Positions 25,880-35,684 are shown, counted from the first letter of the stretch. The stretch is DNA of 64,000 bases from Ornithinibacillus xuwenensis (GCF_039614845.1 NZ_JBDIML010000003.1:496001-560000); one strand, 5' to 3'. Translations and numbers: made by a program. The notes: generated from the sequence alone by a model not told the origin.

Positions 25880-26487
25880 GATAAGCTTCTCCCTTCTACA
25901 AGACCGGCAGCTAAGCTCTCTGCTAACAGCTCCACTACCTCTGGAAATAGTTCCTCCCCTATCTCCTTTTTATGTAATAACATCGTGAAAAAACCCCGAA
26001 TTGCACCTGTTATCACCTTAGGGTCCTTCTTAACTAAGAAGCCATTTTGCTGCCATAGCTTCAGAAGTGGTTCTAGAACGTCTTCATCACGCTTGATATG
26101 CTCTTCCATTGTCTCTTGAGGAAGCTTACGTACAATTCTTTCAAAATCCTCACGATCAAATAGCGTCTTTACTAGTTGATGTTCCTCAATTAATTCGATA
26201 CTATATAACAACATTTCCTTAAATGATTGTCTTGTCATGTGATGCACATTTATTTTCTCTAAGAGCTTCTGTTTAATTTGTGCTTCTTCTAATTCTAAAA
26301 TATTAAAGAATAATTCTTCCTTGGACGAGAAAAATTGATAAAATGAACCTTGTGCGATTCCTGCAGCTTTTGTCAGTTGAGCAATACTTGTTTTTTTGAC
26401 TCCCATTGCAACAAATTGTTGCTTACCTTCCTCAATCAGTTTTGTCATAATCATTTCTTTCTCTTGGTCTGTAAATCCCTTTACCAT
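25876..26487 (-). CDS. TetR family repressor of the ABC exporter operon
   Basis: This is a 203-aa regulator. The N-terminal helix-turn-helix reads MGVKKTSIAQLTKAAGIAQGSFYQFFSSKEELF, and the rest is the variable ligand-binding domain. I start at ATG 26487 behind AGGTGG; an in-frame GTG lies nine bases upstream. It is the first gene of the exporter operon, and a 10-base inverted repeat directly before it suggests self-repression released by the exported compound. Confidence 0.88.
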   Translation of the reverse strand: MVKGFTDQEKEMIMTKLIEEGKQQFVAMGVKKTSIAQLTKAAGIAQGSFYQFFSSKEELFFNILELEEAQIKQKLLEKINVHHMTRQSFKEMLLYSIELIEEHQLVKTLFDREDFERIVRKLPQETMEEHIKRDEDVLEPLLKLWQQNGFLVKKDPKVITGAIRGFFTMLLHKKEIGEELFPEVVELLAESLAAGLVEGRSLS

Positions 26488-26506
26488 TTTATCCACCTAC
26501 TTGAAC

Positions 26507-26535
26507 ATATGAATATTTTATATTTATATTCATAT
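26507..26535. promoter_or_regulatory. Inverted repeat, predicted TetR operator
   Basis: ATATGAATAT (26507-26516) and ATATTCATAT (26526-26535) are perfect 10-base arms separated by nine bases. They lie 20 bases before the repressor start, the usual place for an autoregulatory TetR operator. Confidence 0.6.
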
Positions 26536-26637
26536 AAGTTATCATGTATTGTGAAAGTATTCAACTATTCCTGTAAAATTTCTATCAAAACCTCTAATAA
26601 CAATAACTTCCCTCTAACAAACGATTATTGACTTATA

Positions 26638-26674
26638 AGGGCATCAGACCGACTTAATATCGGACTCATGCCCT
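26638..26674 (-). terminator. Probable terminator of the RNase J-like gene
   Basis: Arms of about 14 bases (GGGCAT-AG-CCGA against TCGG-CT-ATGCCC) follow the stop of the RNase J-like gene by 13 bases. The T tract is weak. Confidence 0.6.
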
Positions 26675-26686
26675 CAGCTTACATCA

Positions 26687-28345
26687 TTAAATCTCGATAA
26701 AAATAGGAACAATCATTGGTTCCTTCTTCGTCTTATCTTTCACATATTGCCCAATTGTTTTCTTGACCTGCTTCTTCAATACATTCCAAGAGGTTCGATT
26801 TGCTGCATGCAGCTCACGGATTGTCTCCATCACAATTCGATTCATTCCTTTTCGCAAATCGGAGAAGTTGTTATCGACAAAGCCGCGAGAAATAATTTCT
26901 GGCTCTGATAGCATTTTTTCTTCCTGCTTACTCATCGGAACAATGATCATAAGCATCCCTTCTTCTGAAATTTTTTGCCTGTCACGTAACACAAATTCCA
27001 TATCCCCTACGTCTACCCCATCAACATAAGTGTCACCACTCGGTATCGTTCTTGTACTACGTGCCATACCATCTTCAATATCGACAACATCTCCATTCTT
27101 TAATAGAAACGTGTTTCCTTCCTCTACTCCAACAGATTCCGCGAGTAATCTGTGATGATGTAGCATTCGATATTCACCATGTATCGGAATGAAGTATTTC
27201 GGCTTCATTAAGGTTAGCATGAGACGTAAGTCCTCTTGATAACCATGACCAGAAACATGCATACCAGAAGAACTACCCGACCCATAAATCACATGTGCAC
27301 CTAGTTTATACAAGTTATCGACAATACCGGTTACATTCTTCTCATTTCCAGGGATGGGACCTGCTGCAAGGATCACTGTATCCTCCGCTAAAATAGAGAC
27401 ATCACGAAAATTGCCTGTGGAAAGGCGACTAAGTGCAGCCATTTGCTCTCCTTGGCTGCCTGTACATAAGATTGTTACCATTTCTGGCGGTAATTCATCA
27501 ATTTCACGAGGTTCGATTAACATACCTTTAGGAATTGTAATGTAGCCGCGGTCCTTCGCAACGCCTACAACATTCACCATTGATCTTCCTAGTAAGGCAA
27601 GCTTTCGATTTGTTTTTTGAGTTGCACTTATAACCTGCTGGATTCGACTGATATTCGAAGCAAAGGTGGAAACAATCACTTTTCGATTACTCTTGATGAA
27701 AATTCTTTCCAAATTTTCACCTACCATTTGTTCCGAAGGCGTGTAGCCAGGACGCTCGGCATTGGTACTTTCTGATAATAAAAGCAGCACTCCTTTTTTC
27801 CCAATTTCAGCCATTTTATGTATCTCTGGCCGCTCATTATTGGCAGGGGTCAAATCAAACTTAAAGTCTCCTGTATGTACAATTGATCCCTCTGGCGTGT
27901 GAAACACAATTCCTAAACAATCTGGAATACTATGATTTACTTTGAAAAAACCTAGTGTCATCTCGTTGAATTGGACTTCTGAATCGGAATGAATTTCAAT
28001 CAGTTCACTTTCTCTGAGGTAACGATGTTCTTTTAATTTAATTTCAATTAGCCCTAACGTAAACCGAGTTGCATAGACTGGAACATTCACTTTTTTTAAG
28101 AAAAAAGGAATTCCTCCAATATGATCCTCATGTCCATGCGTAACAATTAAAGCACGAACTCTATCTTTATTCTCCTCAAGATAAGAAATGTCAGGGATAA
28201 TTAAATCGATGCCAAGTAAGCTTTCATCTGGAAACTTGTTCCCACAGTCAATGACCACAATATCATTTCCATATTCAATTGCGTACATATTTTTTCCAAC
28301 TTCATGTAAGCCTCCAAGGGCAAAGATGGATAATCTTTCCTTCAT
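26687..28345 (-). CDS. RNase J-family metallo-beta-lactamase ribonuclease
   Basis: This is a 552-aa cytoplasmic nuclease with the complete RNase J core. It has THGHEDHIGG near residue 71 for two metals, HSIPD, HTGDFKFD, SESTNAE, the beta-CASP stretch STFASNISRIQQV, CTGSQGEQMAALSR and MPKYF-type IPIHGEYRML. The C-terminal domain is present. The region corresponding to the J1 loop before SGHG reads GSGSSSGMHV and differs from J1. The opening MKERLSIFALGGLHEVGKNMYAIEYG also differs from both J1 and J2 as I know them, so this may be a third paralog. I start at 28345, eight bases after GGGAGG. It is a single gene. Confidence 0.85.
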   Translation of the reverse strand: MKERLSIFALGGLHEVGKNMYAIEYGNDIVVIDCGNKFPDESLLGIDLIIPDISYLEENKDRVRALIVTHGHEDHIGGIPFFLKKVNVPVYATRFTLGLIEIKLKEHRYLRESELIEIHSDSEVQFNEMTLGFFKVNHSIPDCLGIVFHTPEGSIVHTGDFKFDLTPANNERPEIHKMAEIGKKGVLLLLSESTNAERPGYTPSEQMVGENLERIFIKSNRKVIVSTFASNISRIQQVISATQKTNRKLALLGRSMVNVVGVAKDRGYITIPKGMLIEPREIDELPPEMVTILCTGSQGEQMAALSRLSTGNFRDVSILAEDTVILAAGPIPGNEKNVTGIVDNLYKLGAHVIYGSGSSSGMHVSGHGYQEDLRLMLTLMKPKYFIPIHGEYRMLHHHRLLAESVGVEEGNTFLLKNGDVVDIEDGMARSTRTIPSGDTYVDGVDVGDMEFVLRDRQKISEEGMLMIIVPMSKQEEKMLSEPEIISRGFVDNNFSDLRKGMNRIVMETIRELHAANRTSWNVLKKQVKKTIGQYVKDKTKKEPMIVPIFIEI

Positions 28346-28452
28346 GTAGATACCCTCCCGCTTCAAATATAGTTTAGTATGCCCTCAAAGGTTTGTTTTT
28401 AATAATTCGTGCGTCTGAATTCAATCCTAATTTAAACCAATTATCATAAGAA

Positions 28453-28499
28453 AAAACAACCCGGAAACATTGTTGAAGGCAATGTTTCTGGGTTGTTTT
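28453..28499 (-). terminator. Terminator of the DHA2 efflux gene
   Basis: Arms of about 19 bases (AAAACAACCC-GAAACATT and complement, one mismatch) follow the efflux gene stop and end in TTTT. Confidence 0.82.
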
Positions 28500-28541
28500 A
28501 GATAATTCAGAGCACTTAAAATCCTAGTTATGTCGATAATC

Positions 28542-30005
28542 CTATGGATTGGAAATAGATGATTGTTGAGTTTCTTCCTTCTCTCTCATTTTTTCCTGAT
28601 CTTTTTTATCGATTTCTTCCTGTGAGGATTTTTGGTCCTTGATAAAGTAAGCAATAATTAATCCGATAAATGATAGTAGTGCAACAACGATAAACGCAAC
28701 ATTAGCACCATAAATATCTGGATTAACGAGTTCTCTATTGGCAGCAGATTCCTCGGAGGTCGTCATGACTGTTACAAGGATTGCGGTTCCGACTGAAGCC
28801 GCAATTTGTCTCATCGTATTATCCATCGCTGCCCCATGTGGAATTAGCCGTTTTGGTAATTGATTCAATCCAGCTGTAGCAATTGGCATCATCACCATCG
28901 ATAAGCCAAACATTCGAACACTATACATAATCGTTAAATATGTCAACGATGTCGAGGTATCTAATCTCGTAAAAGCAAACGAAGAAGCAGTAATGATAAT
29001 TAACCCAATCATCACTAGTTTTCTCGCACCAAACTTATCGAAGATTCTACCCGTAATCGGAGACATAAACCCTGTGATTAATGCACCCGGCAATAAGGCT
29101 AACCCTGCTTCAAAAGCAGTGTAGTCACGCATGTTTTGCATATACAGTGGAATTAGCGTTTCTACTCCAATTAATCCCATAAAGGTAATCATTCCGATAG
29201 CAACTGCTAGTGGAAAAATGGAATACGTGAATACCCGGAACTCGAGCATTGGATGTTTTAGTTTCAACTGTCTTAAAATAAAGGCCATAAGAGCAACCAC
29301 ACCAACAGAAAGAGATACGATAGTCATCAAAGCTACCCAGCCATTATTCCCCGCTGATGTAAATCCATAAAGTAATCCACCAAAACCAAATGAGGATAAA
29401 ATAATTGATAGAATATCTAATTTCGGTCGTTGCAATTCCGTTACATTGCGCAACGCAAAGAAGGCAATGATGATATCAATGATTGCAATTGGTAGGATAA
29501 TAAAGAATAATACCCGCCAGGAATAATGCTCCGTCACATAACCAGATAATGCGGGTCCTATTGCTGGAGCGAATGAAATAACAAGACCAATTAACCCCAT
29601 TGCAGCTCCTCGTTTATGGACAGGGAAAATCATTAAAAATACGGTCTGCATCAGTGGTAGCATAACCCCGGCACCAGCAGACTGAATGACACGCCCGATG
29701 AGCAACGTGGAAAAATTAGGTGCAATTCCGGCTACTAATGTACCAATAGCAAATATACTCATTGCTGTAATAAACAACTGTCTTGTCGTAAACCGTTCTA
29801 ATAAAAACGCACTGACTGGAATCATAATACCATTGACTAACATAAAAACAGTAGTTAGCCATTGACCAGTATTTGGGCTAATTCCCATTTCATCCATTAT
29901 TGGAGGGATTGCTGTAATCATTAACGTTTGATTTAAAATAGCAATAAACGAACCCGCGAGTAACAGTGCAACTATCGTTTTTCGGTTAAAATGTAAATTT
30001 TGCAT
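28542..30005 (-). CDS. DHA2-type MFS multidrug efflux protein
   Basis: This is a 487-aa carrier with about fourteen hydrophobic segments, the EmrB/QacA (DHA2) layout. The opening segment carries GSFIAILNQTLMITAIPPIMDEMG (motif D1), followed by GQWLTTVFMLVNGIMIP and, after segment 4, GRVIQSAGAGVMLPLMQTV. The C-terminal tail of about 30 residues is highly charged. I start at ATG 30005, behind GTGAGGG. No regulator is adjacent. Substrates such as drugs or lincosamides are typical of the family, but not predictable here. Confidence 0.88.
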   Translation of the reverse strand: MQNLHFNRKTIVALLLAGSFIAILNQTLMITAIPPIMDEMGISPNTGQWLTTVFMLVNGIMIPVSAFLLERFTTRQLFITAMSIFAIGTLVAGIAPNFSTLLIGRVIQSAGAGVMLPLMQTVFLMIFPVHKRGAAMGLIGLVISFAPAIGPALSGYVTEHYSWRVLFFIILPIAIIDIIIAFFALRNVTELQRPKLDILSIILSSFGFGGLLYGFTSAGNNGWVALMTIVSLSVGVVALMAFILRQLKLKHPMLEFRVFTYSIFPLAVAIGMITFMGLIGVETLIPLYMQNMRDYTAFEAGLALLPGALITGFMSPITGRIFDKFGARKLVMIGLIIITASSFAFTRLDTSTSLTYLTIMYSVRMFGLSMVMMPIATAGLNQLPKRLIPHGAAMDNTMRQIAASVGTAILVTVMTTSEESAANRELVNPDIYGANVAFIVVALLSFIGLIIAYFIKDQKSSQEEIDKKDQEKMREKEETQQSSISNP

Positions 30006-30112
30006 AACTACCCTCACCTGCTTTCTATCACTTTACCATTTGAATTTATTCACTTTCTACAGAATACATGATTGAAAATTATTAATCTATAACTATGCTT
30101 GCACCCAATAAC

Positions 30113-30150
30113 AATAAGCTCTCGATCGATATCGATCAAGAGCTCTTATG
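30113..30150 (-). terminator. Terminator of the DesK-linked ABC operon
   Basis: A palindromic hairpin (ATAAGCTCT-CGATCGAT against ATCGATC-AAGAGCTCTTAT) lies 25 bases beyond the last permease stop. A moderately T-rich tract follows on the minus strand. Confidence 0.65.
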
Positions 30151-30174
30151 GTTTTCGTTATTTATTATCCATAC

Positions 30175-31275
30175 TTACGAGCTTCTCCGCTCAATCAAAT
30201 TAATCCCTAACCCCATTGCTACGACACCTATTAATAACATCATGAATAGAGACATTATCACATCGCTAAGTCCAGCGTGGAAGAAAACGACTGACACGAT
30301 CGCTTCCATCGCATGTGATAACGGAAAAATATCTGCAACAAATAATAGCACCGGATTGGTAATCGTTCCTGGCATCATATAGGCTCCACTAATCAACGGG
30401 ATTAGTGGAATTACGGACGGGTAAATCGCATAAAATTGCTCTGGCGTTTTTACAAAACCAGTAATTAACATCGCAACACTAATCATACTGAAAATGAAGA
30501 ACGCGGCAATCAGAATAACTAGCCATAACTGATCCCCTACTTCATAGTTCATAACATACTTAAATATCAGGAGTACCACAATAACCTGAAATAATGTAAT
30601 GAGAAAGCTATAGCATATATAGCCACAATACATCCCTGTTTTTCGCATTGGTGACAGGATCATCCGATTCCATATCCCCGCAACCTTATCATGAGTTACA
30701 TGATTTACCTTTAAGCCAAGAATAAACATCGCTATCAAAAACGTAAAAGCATACAATAATTGAATACTCATATTATAGTTCGGAACCTCTTCACTATCTA
30801 GCCCTTGCGCTTCAATTTGAATTGGCGGATTTTCGAGATAGCTGGTTATTTCACTACGAACATGTTCGTTTCCATTCGCATCTATAATTGCACGAATCTG
30901 GGCTTCCCGTTGAAATACCTTTTCTACATGCTGCTGAACAAAAGAAACACTTGGTAGTTCACTAGCTGCGATTAATCGGTAATCCATTTCCATGACCTTT
31001 ACTGCTACATCTATTTTTCCATTCCTAACATCTTCTCGAGCTTTTTCTGGGGAAACAATTTCAAATTGAAATGTATCATTAGCATTTAATAGTTTTTGCC
31101 ATTTCGCTTCGATTTCTTGGGCATTCGCTTCCTCACTAAATATAGCTACTGTTGTGGGTGCCTGAATACCACCAGCAAATAAGAGAGTTGCTAAAATACT
31201 AGCAGCAATAAATAATAGAAGGAATAATGGGTTACGTTTATCCTTAGCAAATTGTGCCCATATAACGGACTTCAT
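30175..31275 (-). CDS. ABC-2 type exporter permease, second subunit
   Basis: This is a 366-aa permease. One hydrophobic segment lies at residues 18-38, then an outer domain of about 130 residues, then five segments in the C-terminal half (NMSIQLLYAFTFLIAMFILGLKVNHVTHDKVAGIWNRMILSPM). This is the ABC2_membrane_3 (YhgE/DrrB-like) layout. Its start overlaps the stop of the preceding permease gene by four bases. It is last in the five-gene operon kinase-regulator-ATPase-permease-permease. Confidence 0.85.
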   Translation of the reverse strand: MKSVIWAQFAKDKRNPLFLLLFIAASILATLLFAGGIQAPTTVAIFSEEANAQEIEAKWQKLLNANDTFQFEIVSPEKAREDVRNGKIDVAVKVMEMDYRLIAASELPSVSFVQQHVEKVFQREAQIRAIIDANGNEHVRSEITSYLENPPIQIEAQGLDSEEVPNYNMSIQLLYAFTFLIAMFILGLKVNHVTHDKVAGIWNRMILSPMRKTGMYCGYICYSFLITLFQVIVVLLIFKYVMNYEVGDQLWLVILIAAFFIFSMISVAMLITGFVKTPEQFYAIYPSVIPLIPLISGAYMMPGTITNPVLLFVADIFPLSHAMEAIVSVVFFHAGLSDVIMSLFMMLLIGVVAMGLGINLIERRSS

Positions 31276-32537
31276 GATGTTTTCCCCCTTTTTGGATATA
31301 TTGCAACACTAACCACTGTGAATAGTAGGAAGAATCCAATTAGAAATAAACTTGGTGTGACAATGGAGGACAACTCCTCATACTGAATCCAATTTGTCAG
31401 TGCCACTAACGATGAGCCATTTGGCGTCCATTCTCCAATTTTCTGAAGCCAGCTCGGTAGTATATAAATTGGAACAAAATTTCCACCGACTACGCCAAAA
31501 AATAAAATCACCAACATGAAAATTCCATTTGCCGCATCAATATTGGTAATTCTAAGGGATATACTTGTGAAGACAGCGGCTAACGCAGCAATTGCTAAGG
31601 AAAGTATGGTAACAATCCCTATTACACCTAACCAAAAGCTAGTCGTCCGATCCGAAAAAACATCTAGAATGAAGTGCGAAAAAACAAACACAAACATAAT
31701 CTGTAGCCAAGCTAAGCAAAAAGTAGATACCATTTTACCAATTAAAAATAGAATTGGATTACTATTGGTTAATTGGATTCGGTAAAATACCTTTTGTCTA
31801 ATCTCCAAGCCTGTTTTCGTTGCAACTGTCGAAGCAAGAAACAAGGCAAACAATGCACCCATTGCGATTGTGAAGTATTGGGATAACGTAAAGCTTTCCC
31901 CTGTACCTACTTTTTCGAATCCCCCCTCAGGTAGGAAAACCTCCGCATCTGAAGCGCCAATTTCTTGAACGACAAATTGGAAATTCAAGTGATCTGTAAA
32001 ACCATGAATCATATCAAATAAGATGCTATTGTTATTCGTTTCCCGTTCCATTTTAAATTTCAATGAGGTTGCTGGTACCTCTCCTGCTAGAGCAGCATAT
32101 AAACTATCAACCGTAAAGCCAGAAGGTATGGTTAGGATACCATCAATTTCACCGTCTTCAACTTTTTTTACTGCCTCACCTTCTTCAAGCTCATGAACAG
32201 TCACCCAGCTTTTTAATTCATCACTTTCGAGGTAATTAAACAATAATGGAATTGGACTTAGCTGACTTGCTTGTTCTACCATTTTTTCTGCTTCTGAATT
32301 AGAAACCGATCCTTCCTCCATTAGTTTTTCTTTTAATCTAGCAAGTGTCTCTAGTTCGTTATCCTGATTCACAACTGCTAGTTGTAAATCAAGATTCTCG
32401 TTCGCATTATCACTTAAAAGTCCTGCAAAGGCGAAATTCAGAACGACTACTAATAGAATTGGTAGTACAAGTACCGTAATAAGCTCTTTTCGATCTCGCC
32501 AAAAGAGTAATAAATCCTTTTTGATAAAACTCCCCAT
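31272..32537 (-). CDS. ABC-2 type exporter permease, first subunit
   Basis: This is a 421-aa permease with the same layout as the next gene. It has an N-terminal segment (ELITVLVLPILLVVVLNFAFAGLL), an outer domain of about 190 residues and five C-terminal segments including QYFTIAMGALFALFLASTVATKTGLEIRQK. The two permeases probably form a heterodimer with the upstream ATPase. It follows the ATPase gene by 12 bases. Substrate unknown; antibiotic or lipid export is common in this group. Confidence 0.85.
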   Translation of the reverse strand: MGSFIKKDLLLFWRDRKELITVLVLPILLVVVLNFAFAGLLSDNANENLDLQLAVVNQDNELETLARLKEKLMEEGSVSNSEAEKMVEQASQLSPIPLLFNYLESDELKSWVTVHELEEGEAVKKVEDGEIDGILTIPSGFTVDSLYAALAGEVPATSLKFKMERETNNNSILFDMIHGFTDHLNFQFVVQEIGASDAEVFLPEGGFEKVGTGESFTLSQYFTIAMGALFALFLASTVATKTGLEIRQKVFYRIQLTNSNPILFLIGKMVSTFCLAWLQIMFVFVFSHFILDVFSDRTTSFWLGVIGIVTILSLAIAALAAVFTSISLRITNIDAANGIFMLVILFFGVVGGNFVPIYILPSWLQKIGEWTPNGSSLVALTNWIQYEELSSIVTPSLFLIGFFLLFTVVSVAIYPKRGKTS

Positions 32538-32549
32538 TACTACACCTCC

Positions 32550-33482
32550 TTAATCCCGTAAGGTTCGACCAGTCAAATGAAGAAACACATCCTCTAGACT
32601 CGGGCTCTCCGTATGAAAATTAACCATTTGGATATGATACTGATCTGCAAGATGGACTAGCTCACTGACTAGATTAATCCCTTTTTTTGCAATGATTTTT
32701 AGATTCACCTGAGAAGCTTCTACCTTTCGTACTCCTTCAATTGTTTTTACCTGTTCGATAAACATCTCATCCATTTTACTTAGCTCTACTTTAATTGTAT
32801 CCTCTGTAGACAAAATACTAAGCAACTCACCTTTTGTGCCAGCAGCAATAATTTCGCCATGGTCCATCACATACAAACGATCACAAAGCTGTTCGACTTC
32901 TTCCATATAATGACTCGTGTATAAAATGGTTGTGCCATTCAATTCGTTTAGCATACGTACCGTTTCTAAAATATGATTTCTTGATTGGGGGTCAATTCCA
33001 ACCGTTGGCTCATCTAATATCAAAATCTCCGGGCGATGCAGTAATGCTGCCGCAATATTGACTCTGCGCTTCATCCCACCAGAAAAAGTCCTGACCAAGT
33101 CCTTTTGACGATCTGTTAATCCTACAATCTCTAAGGCTTGCTGAATGCTTTTTTCGAGTTCTTTCCCCTTCAAATTATAGATAAATCCAAAAAATTTAAG
33201 ATTCTCATAAGCGGATAAATCTTCATATATAGCTAGTTCCTGTGGTACAACCCCTAGCACTTTTCGCATTTGCTCTGGTTTTTGAATAATATTTACTCCA
33301 TTTAGTTTTATTTCCCCGGTAGTTGGCTTTACCAACGATGAAATCATGGAAATCGTAGTCGATTTACCAGCACCATTTGGGCCCAGTAGACCAACTGATT
33401 CCCCACTGTCTAAATATAAATTGACGTCCTGTACTGCCTTTTTTCCCTTAAAGGACTTGCTTAAATTTATCGTTTCAAGCAT
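32550..33482 (-). CDS. DrrA-type ABC exporter ATPase
   Basis: This is a 310-aa ATPase with Walker A GLLGPNGAGKST near residue 36, Q-loop VVPQELAIYEDLSAYENLKFFG, signature FSGGMKRRVNIA, Walker B ILILDEPTVGID and switch histidine YTSHYMEEVEQLC. The C-terminal 90 residues are the usual DrrA accessory domain ending LEDVFLHLTGR. I start at ATG 33482, seven bases behind AGGAGG. It sits between the response regulator and the two permeases and resembles the B. subtilis yvfRSTU arrangement. Confidence 0.9.
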   Translation of the reverse strand: MLETINLSKSFKGKKAVQDVNLYLDSGESVGLLGPNGAGKSTTISMISSLVKPTTGEIKLNGVNIIQKPEQMRKVLGVVPQELAIYEDLSAYENLKFFGFIYNLKGKELEKSIQQALEIVGLTDRQKDLVRTFSGGMKRRVNIAAALLHRPEILILDEPTVGIDPQSRNHILETVRMLNELNGTTILYTSHYMEEVEQLCDRLYVMDHGEIIAAGTKGELLSILSTEDTIKVELSKMDEMFIEQVKTIEGVRKVEASQVNLKIIAKKGINLVSELVHLADQYHIQMVNFHTESPSLEDVFLHLTGRTLRD

Positions 33483-33600
33483 GGATTTTCCTCCTACTTT
33501 CAATTTTATAAATGAATCATAAAACAAAACAACCAAAGCCACTACTGACTTTGGTCACTTCTCAAAAAGACGCGTATTACTTTTGTCACTTTTTCTTTTC

Positions 33601-34236
33601 TCAAACCATCCGATGACGAATAGCATATATTGCTAGCTGTGTTCGATCCCTTAGTTCTAATTTATCTAAGATTTGGCTTGTTTGATTCTTAACCGTTCCC
33701 ACCGACAATCCTAGCCGTTCTGCTACTTCTTTATTGTTGAGGCCTTCACCAATACATTTTAAAATTGCTCGTTCCCTTGGTGTTAAGGAGGGGTCTATCT
33801 GGTCCTCCTCCTTTTGGGTTTGAAGCAACACAGGCATTACCTTGGCCGCAACCTGATCCTCCAGTGAAAGGCCACCATTTAATGAGCTTTTAATAGAACG
33901 AATAAGCGCCTCCGTATCCCCGTTTTTCAACACATAACCACTTACCCCAAGCTTCAAGGCCTCCATCACATAGTGATTATCGTCAAATGTTGTGAGCATC
34001 AATACCTTTATATGTGGAAAACGGGCACGTAAAACCTTGGCAACCTCTAACCCATCCATTTCTGGCATACGAATATCTAAGATTGCCACATCGTATACCT
34101 GTTTCTCACATAAAGCAACTGCTTCCTTACCATTGGCTGCTTCTCCAGTTACGATAATCTCCTCATCTGTTTCAATCATTGCTTTTAATCCTTGTCGGAC
34201 CATTATCTGATCCTCTGCCAGCAACACCTTAATCAT
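33601..34236 (-). CDS. NarL/LuxR-type response regulator
   Basis: This is a 211-aa regulator with a receiver domain (KVLLAEDQIM, VAILDIRMPEMDGLEV, LMLTTFDD, YVLKNGD) and a C-terminal LuxR-type helix-turn-helix (LTPRERAILKCIGEGLNNKEVAERLGLSVGTVKNQ). I start at ATG 34236, eight bases after GGAG; the gene overlaps the kinase stop by eight bases. It partners the kinase upstream and most likely activates the adjoining ABC exporter. Confidence 0.92.
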   Translation of the reverse strand: MIKVLLAEDQIMVRQGLKAMIETDEEIIVTGEAANGKEAVALCEKQVYDVAILDIRMPEMDGLEVAKVLRARFPHIKVLMLTTFDDNHYVMEALKLGVSGYVLKNGDTEALIRSIKSSLNGGLSLEDQVAAKVMPVLLQTQKEEDQIDPSLTPRERAILKCIGEGLNNKEVAERLGLSVGTVKNQTSQILDKLELRDRTQLAIYAIRHRMV

Positions 34237-35368
34237 TTGCTCCACTCCGTTCTATTAATCGGATAGTACCACTTATGACAAATTGACGTTCATCCTGATT
34301 AATCTCCAAGGAACCACCAACTTTTTCTATTCGATCGCGCATTGCTCTTAGACCATAGCCTTCTTGAAAGAAAGGATTCGTAGAACTTCGGTTAATGACC
34401 TCAAAACGAAATATACTTCCTCCCGGTGACTCAAAGATTACTTGTGCCTCTCTTGTGGCCCCATGTTTCATAATATTTGTTAATGCCTCTTGAACGGCAC
34501 GATAGATCGCAAAGGACTGCTCTCCGGTTAATGATGCAGCAAACGCTCCATGCTTTACAGTAAAATTAATTTTCATAAAGCTTTCTATCTCTAATTTACG
34601 GATTAATCGTATGATCCCTTGTAGTCCACCTACTTCTCTTTGCTTAAGGGATTTAACTGCTGTTCTTGTTTCAGCCAGGCTTTCCTCTGCAAGCTCTTTA
34701 AGCATGGTAATTTTTTTCTCATCTATGTCCACGGCAGATAACCGAAATGCCTCAAATTGCATGATTAATGCGGTTAGTTTGTGACCAACTGAATCATGAA
34801 TTTCATGCCCAATCATATTTCGTTCATCCTGTCTTGCTTGCTCCTCTTCTGTTATAAGCTGCCTCTTCATCCTTCTATATTCATCTAACAAGGCATCGTT
34901 CTTTCTTCTTCCATCAACTTCTCGTCTATGTATCGCCTGATAATATAATAAGGCAATAACTATTAGCATATAAGTAAGTCCGTACCAAATAAAGATAGAC
35001 GTAGACAGATCCGCTTCTAATAGAAGCAAAACTGCACTCCCCAGTTGAGTACTTATTACCATAACACTGGGAAAACGTGAAAGATAAAACACAGCCTCCG
35101 CAATGACTAGCGCCTGTATGAGAACTACATACGAATTGAACACATTATCTACCGGATAAAAGATGCTAATCGTACTTAAAACTTGTATACAAAATAATAC
35201 GGCTTGGAGCTTTGGTTTAGATGCAAATATTGGAACAACAAATAATATAATATAAAATACACAAATACTCGCTATTTGTATTTCACTTAATTTTGAAGGT
35301 AATTCGAAATATGCACTCGTCCATACAATAAAATGGATCGCAAGCCAGATAAAATACGTTTTCTTCAT
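34229..35368 (-). CDS. DesK-family sensor histidine kinase
   Basis: This is a 379-aa kinase. Residues 1-155 have six hydrophobic segments with very short loops, so the signal is probably sensed in or near the membrane. The HisKA_3 box is ERNMIGHEIHDSVGHKLTALIMQFEAF, and the ATPase domain has AVQEALTNIMKHG and EGYGLRAMRDRIEKVGG. I start at ATG 35368, seven bases after GAGGAG. It heads the five-gene exporter operon. Relatives such as YvfT/LiaS respond to membrane or envelope stress. Confidence 0.9.
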   Translation of the reverse strand: MKKTYFIWLAIHFIVWTSAYFELPSKLSEIQIASICVFYIILFVVPIFASKPKLQAVLFCIQVLSTISIFYPVDNVFNSYVVLIQALVIAEAVFYLSRFPSVMVISTQLGSAVLLLLEADLSTSIFIWYGLTYMLIVIALLYYQAIHRREVDGRRKNDALLDEYRRMKRQLITEEEQARQDERNMIGHEIHDSVGHKLTALIMQFEAFRLSAVDIDEKKITMLKELAEESLAETRTAVKSLKQREVGGLQGIIRLIRKLEIESFMKINFTVKHGAFAASLTGEQSFAIYRAVQEALTNIMKHGATREAQVIFESPGGSIFRFEVINRSSTNPFFQEGYGLRAMRDRIEKVGGSLEINQDERQFVISGTIRLIERSGAND

Positions 35369-35647
35369 TAAAAAACTCCTCAAAACTTAAGGGTTACCCC
35401 ATCCTTTTCTACAATTATACTATGTTATATGGAGACGCAACTACTGACAATGAAATAATTGTGAAATTACTACTTTAGATTTGTAAAAAGGGGTTAGACG
35501 TCATTTTGCCCGATAGATGGAATAGAAAACCACTTACCAACTCATAATTACCTAGGATTACGATCACTAACTACTTCGTACGTTAGTCAGTGTGATGGGG
35601 CAATGCGTATTCATCAGGGAATACTCAGGAGACATTTATATCAAAAA
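35369..35647. other. Gap between the kinase operon and the bgl operon terminator
   Basis: This should contain the kinase promoter. I see only AT-rich sequence and a weak imperfect palindrome near 35562-35595, which I do not interpret. No small gene is supported. Confidence 0.4.
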
Positions 35648-35678
35648 AAAGCATCTCTATATGAATCAGAGATGCTTT
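35648..35678 (-). terminator. Terminator of the beta-glucoside operon
   Basis: Perfect 11-base arms AAAGCATCTCT and AGAGATGCTTT lie seven bases beyond the last GH1 stop and are followed by a T8 tract on the minus strand. Confidence 0.88.
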
Positions 35679-35684
35679 ATACAA

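Noticed and set aside
35562..35595. Imperfect palindrome before the DesK-type kinase operon
   Set aside because: Only short matched blocks with several mismatches; no promoter or gene depends on it clearly.
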